Of a DNA stretch of 17,568 bases, positions 15,094-17,568 are shown in pieces. Below the pieces are notes generated by a model, which was not told the origin of the DNA, did not search any database, and was given only the letters and a program-made list of their open reading frames with translations. The position numbers and the translations under genes are program-made. The stretch is from the NCBI GenBank assembly GCA_963710715.1, contig CAVQBL010000012.1:1-17568 (forward strand), in the 5' to 3' direction. This stretch comes from CAVQBL01 sp963710715 (GTDB lineage: Bacteria; Pseudomonadota; Gammaproteobacteria; DSM-16500). Each line of letters opens with the position of its first letter. The stretch's first letter is position 1.

Positions 15094-15161
15094 ACGCTAA
15101 AAATTTAGAAGATGAAACGGGCATTTCTGAATATAAAAAAAGACCCCACACAGTTTGACCA
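15090..15161 (+). CDS. Possible small ORF overlapping the zinc-finger gene stop
   Basis: The ATG at 15090 overlaps the TGA of the preceding gene (ATGA), giving a 23-residue hydrophilic peptide beginning MNAKNLEDETGISEYKKRP. The ATGA overlap would allow translational coupling. I recognise no family. It could equally be the remnant of a longer coupled gene cut at about 15160. Low confidence that it is a real product. Confidence 0.25.
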
Positions 15162-15224
15162 TCCTGATTCAACCAAGTTTTGTGATTAACTCAGTTCTCC
15201 CAATTTTTTATTAAGGAGAATTAA

Positions 15225-16587
15225 GATGAGTAAATCGCTGCACCCTCTCGCTTTGTTCGTTAACCGTATTAGGCCCACTTGCAAGTCGCAATCAACTGCG
15301 TCGCGGTGAAGTCAAAGCACTGATTCGTGAGCTTGCTACGCAAGACGTAGCACATTCCTGATTCGCGCCGCGTTCACTTGAGTGAACAAACTATTTTGCG
15401 CTGGTACCATGATTGGAAGCGCGATGGTATTGAAGGATTGATCCCAAAATCCCGCAGTGATAAAGGACAAACACAATTAGCTATCGATATACAAATGCTT
15501 TATTGCATTATAAAAAAGATAATACAGCGCGTTCAATCAATTCACGATCAGCTTGCTTGAAAAGCAAGGATTGATTGCTAAAAATAAATTATCGCGCGCC
15601 ACAGTGCATCGTTTTTTGCAGCAACAAAAGCTTTCAAAGCGTATCATTGCTGACAAACACACGATTGAACGTCGTTCTTTCGTGGCAGAACATGCAGGTG
15701 ATATTTGGCAGGGTGATGTGTTGCATGGCCCAAGCATTCAAACGCCGAGAGGTATAAGAAAAACCTATCTTGTTTCGCTTCTCGATGATGCTTCACGACT
15801 CATTGCACATAGTGCATTTTGTTTGGGTGAAACAGCATTGGATATTGAAGGTGTTTTAAAGCAGGCTGTTTTAAAGCGTGGGCTTCCGTATAAATTGATT
15901 ATTGACAATGGTCCCGCCTATCGCTCAGGATCATTGCAATCAATCTGCGCTATTCTTAAATCAGGTTCATCTACTGTCGTCCATACGAACCAGAAGGAAA
16001 AGGGGAAGCTGGAAAGGTGTCACCGCACTTTCAGAGAACAATTTCTCAATGAAATAAATGCAGAAAAAATTACGGGGCTTGATGATCTCAATGCTCGTCT
16101 TTGGGCGTGGCTAGAACGAGTTTATCATCGACGACCCATGCGGGCTTGCAAGGTAAAACTCCGTTAGATCGTTGGCGAGATGATTTAGTTCATGTGCGGC
16201 AATTAGGTTTTAAAGCTGCAAAGATCGATGATATTTTTTGTCATCGCGTTGAGCGAGTTGTTCGCAGAGATGGAACCATTAGTTGGGATGGCAGGTCATT
16301 CGAAGCCGCTTTTGAACTGGTCGATAAAAAAATTAATTTGGTTATCGACCCTCATACCAAAACAGCGTTCGCTTAGAAGTCTTGCGTTTGGTGATGATCT
16401 GGGACGGTTACACCGTTGGATAAAATCGGCAACTTAAATACCGTAAACGCCATCGTCCAAAAAAAATAACTGGATCATCGGTAAAACAAACAGAAAATAT
16501 TGTTGAAAGTTTGGTTACCAAGAACATCAGCAATTACTTGATATTCCTCTACCAGAAAAGTCCCTTGATAACTCGCAGGAGCAGTAA
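15225..16587 (+). pseudogene. DDE (rve-type) transposase, multiply frameshifted
   Basis: Starts at ATG 15225 after AAGGAGAA (MSKSLHPLALF). Homology then hops frames: VLGPLASRNQLRRGEVKALI, then SEQTILRWYHDWKRDGIEGL, LLEKQGLIAKNKLSRATVHR, and the catalytic core. Catalytic residues are still present: Asp in WQGDVLHGP, Asp in LIIDNGPAYR and Glu in KGKLERCHRTFRE. The C-terminal part (TPLDRWRDDLVHVRQLGFKA, then ERVVRRDGTISWDGRSFEAA, GYQEHQQLLDIPLPEKS) ends at TAA 16585-16587. At least six shifts are required. The rebuilt protein would be about 450 residues, similar to transposases of the TniA/IS481-like groups that act with an AAA+ partner. Its stop lies two bases before the ATPase start. Confidence 0.82.
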
Positions 16588-16589
16588 TT

Positions 16590-17425
16590 ATGTATCGACA
16601 ACACTTTGGATTAACACATGCACCGCTTGGAAAAGAATGTAAAGAATTATGGGAATCATGATCAACTGGCAGATCTTGAAAGACAATTTTACATGGCTTT
16701 TGAAATCGCCAGGACTTGGATTATTAACAGCAGAGCCAGGCCTCGGAAAAACAGCGGCGTTACGTAAAATAACGAGTTCTTTAAATCCACATCAATATCA
16801 AGTGTGTTATGTTGCAGAAACAGATTTTGGTCGACTCGATTTTTATCGGCAGTTAGCATTAAGCCTTAACATATCTCCTTCATATCGTCGTGCGCAACTC
16901 TGGCGAGATATCAAGGATCATGTGACGCATCTTGCAACACAAAAAAATATTTTGCTTGTCTTGATTATTGATGAAGCACAAAATCTTCCTCCAGAATTTT
17001 TAAGAGACTTCCCTTCGTTTCTCAATTTTGTTTTTGACTCAAAAGATTATATGACCGTGTGGTTAGTTGGGCACACTGAATTAGCGAGAACAATTGATCG
17101 TTCTAATCATGTAGCGCTGGCCTCTCGCATTCAAGCACGCTGCCAATTTCAACCAATTAACGATCGAGATGATTTTAAAAAATTCTTACACTATGGTTTA
17201 TCGCAAGCTGGATGTACAAGCACTATATTGTCCGACTCCGCGATTGAAATTTTACGCATGGCTTCAAAAGGCAATCCTAGACAAGTCCATCGTTTACTGG
17301 TAACCGCTTTGCAGTTGGCTACTGATAAAAAACAAAATCATTTGCCTGATGATGTAGTGAAGGAGGCAATTGAAATACTAAGCAAGGGTAATCAAGGGAC
17401 GCCTGCGGAGAGCAGGCGGAGTTAG
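16590..17425 (+). pseudogene. AAA+ ATPase of TniB/ExeA type, frameshifted near its N-terminus
   Basis: The native start is ATG 16590 (MYRQHFGLTHAPLGKECKEL), with AGGAG at 16577-16581 and two bases after the transposase stop. The frame meets TGA at 16659; homology proceeds in the next frame (DQLADLERQF) and after a second one-base shift near 16686-16690 continues in a third to the end. From FTWLLKSPGL the ATPase is whole: Walker A AEPGLGKT, Walker B LVLIIDEAQNLP, a sensor-1-like VWLVGHTEL and an arginine-finger-like LASRIQARC, then a C-terminal lid (SKGNPRQVHRLLVTALQLA). A 258-residue product from ATG 16649 would keep all ATPase motifs but has an altered N-terminus. Such ATPases select targets and activate the transposase. 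Confidence 0.82.
17400..17418. repeat. Short GC-rich hairpin at the ATPase 3' end
   Basis: CGCCTGC (17400-17406) pairs with GCAGGCG (17412-17418) around GGAGA, inside the last codons of the ATPase frame. No T tract follows, so it is not an evident intrinsic terminator. It lies about 30 bases before the right ISL3-type repeat. Confidence 0.4.
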
Positions 17426-17445
17426 AGTATTGTGTTCTTAAACCG

Positions 17446-17471
17446 AGTGCCCCCTAAAGTGGGAAAGACCC
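17446..17471 (-). repeat. Right ISL3-type terminal inverted repeat
   Basis: Read on the minus strand this starts GGGTCTTTCCC and ends AGGGGGCACT, matching the left repeat at 11817-11842 at 21 of 26 positions without gaps. No ISL3 transposase sequence lies beside it. Confidence 0.65.
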
Positions 17472-17481
17472 GGAAAATCAG

Positions 17482-17503
17482 ACATAGCACCTACATAGCA
17501 CCA
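17482..17503. repeat. Tandem 11-base repeat ACATAGCACC(T/A)
   Basis: Two adjoining copies (17482-17492 and 17493-17503) differ only in the last base. The junction contains CTACATAG, the same 8-mer found in both copies of the repeat flanking the integrase promoter. It may be an arm-type binding site or chance. Confidence 0.4.
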
Positions 17504-17568
17504 AAACAAGACAAAAAATTAGCTAGTCTTGATATCTGTAAAAATAACATTATAATTCAATAACTAAC

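Larger units (their letters stand above)
11817..17471 (+). mobile_element. Region bracketed by ISL3-type inverted repeats, with cargo
   Basis: The 26 bases at 11817-11842 and the reverse complement of 17446-17471 align without gaps at 21 of 26 positions, both ending in AGGGGGCACT. This is the form of ISL3-family terminal repeats (GG-TCTT start). The left end is followed by an ISL3 transposase gene cut short at about 12633. The right end follows the ATPase stop by about 20 bases. The eight bases outside each end differ (CATTTCTT versus GGAAAATC), so no target duplication supports a single transposition. The ends may come from two ISL3 copies or one rearranged element. Confidence 0.55.

Noticed and set aside
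11817..17471. A simple, complete ISL3 composite transposon
   Set aside because: The outer 8-bp flanks differ and only one partial transposase is present, so a single clean transposition event is not supported.

Overview
The window is AT-rich and gene-sparse. It is full of decayed mobile elements and looks like a genomic-island border in a gammaproteobacterium. The gene mix (Fic protein, zeta-toxin-like kinase, APH-like kinase, many insertion sequence wrecks, P4-type integrase beside a tRNA fragment) suggests a host-associated lineage of the Legionella/Coxiella type. That placement is an inference from content; there is no taxonomic marker gene here.

Layout. (1) 1-2961, minus strand: three consecutive, coupled tyrosine recombinases form a RIT (recombinase-in-trio) element whose left part lies outside the window. 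The first gene is full length but has lost a catalytic His, and the second and third are frameshifted. (2) The RIT end is a 32-bp perfect palindrome that cuts into an IS21-family istA gene (2947-3588). The IS21 end behind it carries opposed arrays of ~22-bp repeats (3656-3868). (3) 4029-4070 is the 3' half of a CAU-anticodon tRNA, read on the minus strand. It is followed by an intact P4-type integrase (4236-5453), so a mobile island appears to begin here and extend rightward. (4) The island body holds a Fic protein with its own N-terminal inhibitory motif (5475-6545), paired hairpins, a fragment of a DnaQ-type exonuclease, a frameshifted APH-like kinase (6929-7935, minus) and a ribbon-helix-helix protein (7985-8326, minus). 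An AlpA-like regulator/excisionase (8987-9271) follows, coupled to an 829-aa protein (9271-11760). That protein begins as a DUF927 replication-type protein, stops matching at its P-loop, and continues in frame as a P-loop kinase with zeta-toxin-like motifs. (5) 11817-17471 is bracketed by a 26-bp imperfect inverted repeat of ISL3 type (21/26 identical). Inside are a truncated, frameshifted ISL3 transposase, an intact two-gene minus-strand operon (flavin-dependent N-methyltryptophan/sarcosine-type oxidase plus YbaK/EbsC-type tRNA-editing protein), and a decayed transposition module. The module consists of a zinc-finger/HTH protein, a DDE transposase pseudogene and a TniB/ExeA-type AAA+ ATPase.

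How it fits together. Nearly all transposition genes are broken by single-base shifts or truncation. The integrase, Fic, RHH, AlpA, DUF927-kinase, oxidase and YbaK genes are open. The simplest reading is an old tRNA-integrated island used as a landing pad by several insertion sequences and one RIT element, with a few cargo genes still kept open. The most interesting objects are the DUF927-kinase chimera, the oxidase-YbaK pair inside the ISL3 ends, the RIT/IS21 palindromic junction, and a UACG-tetraloop hairpin in front of the AlpA gene.
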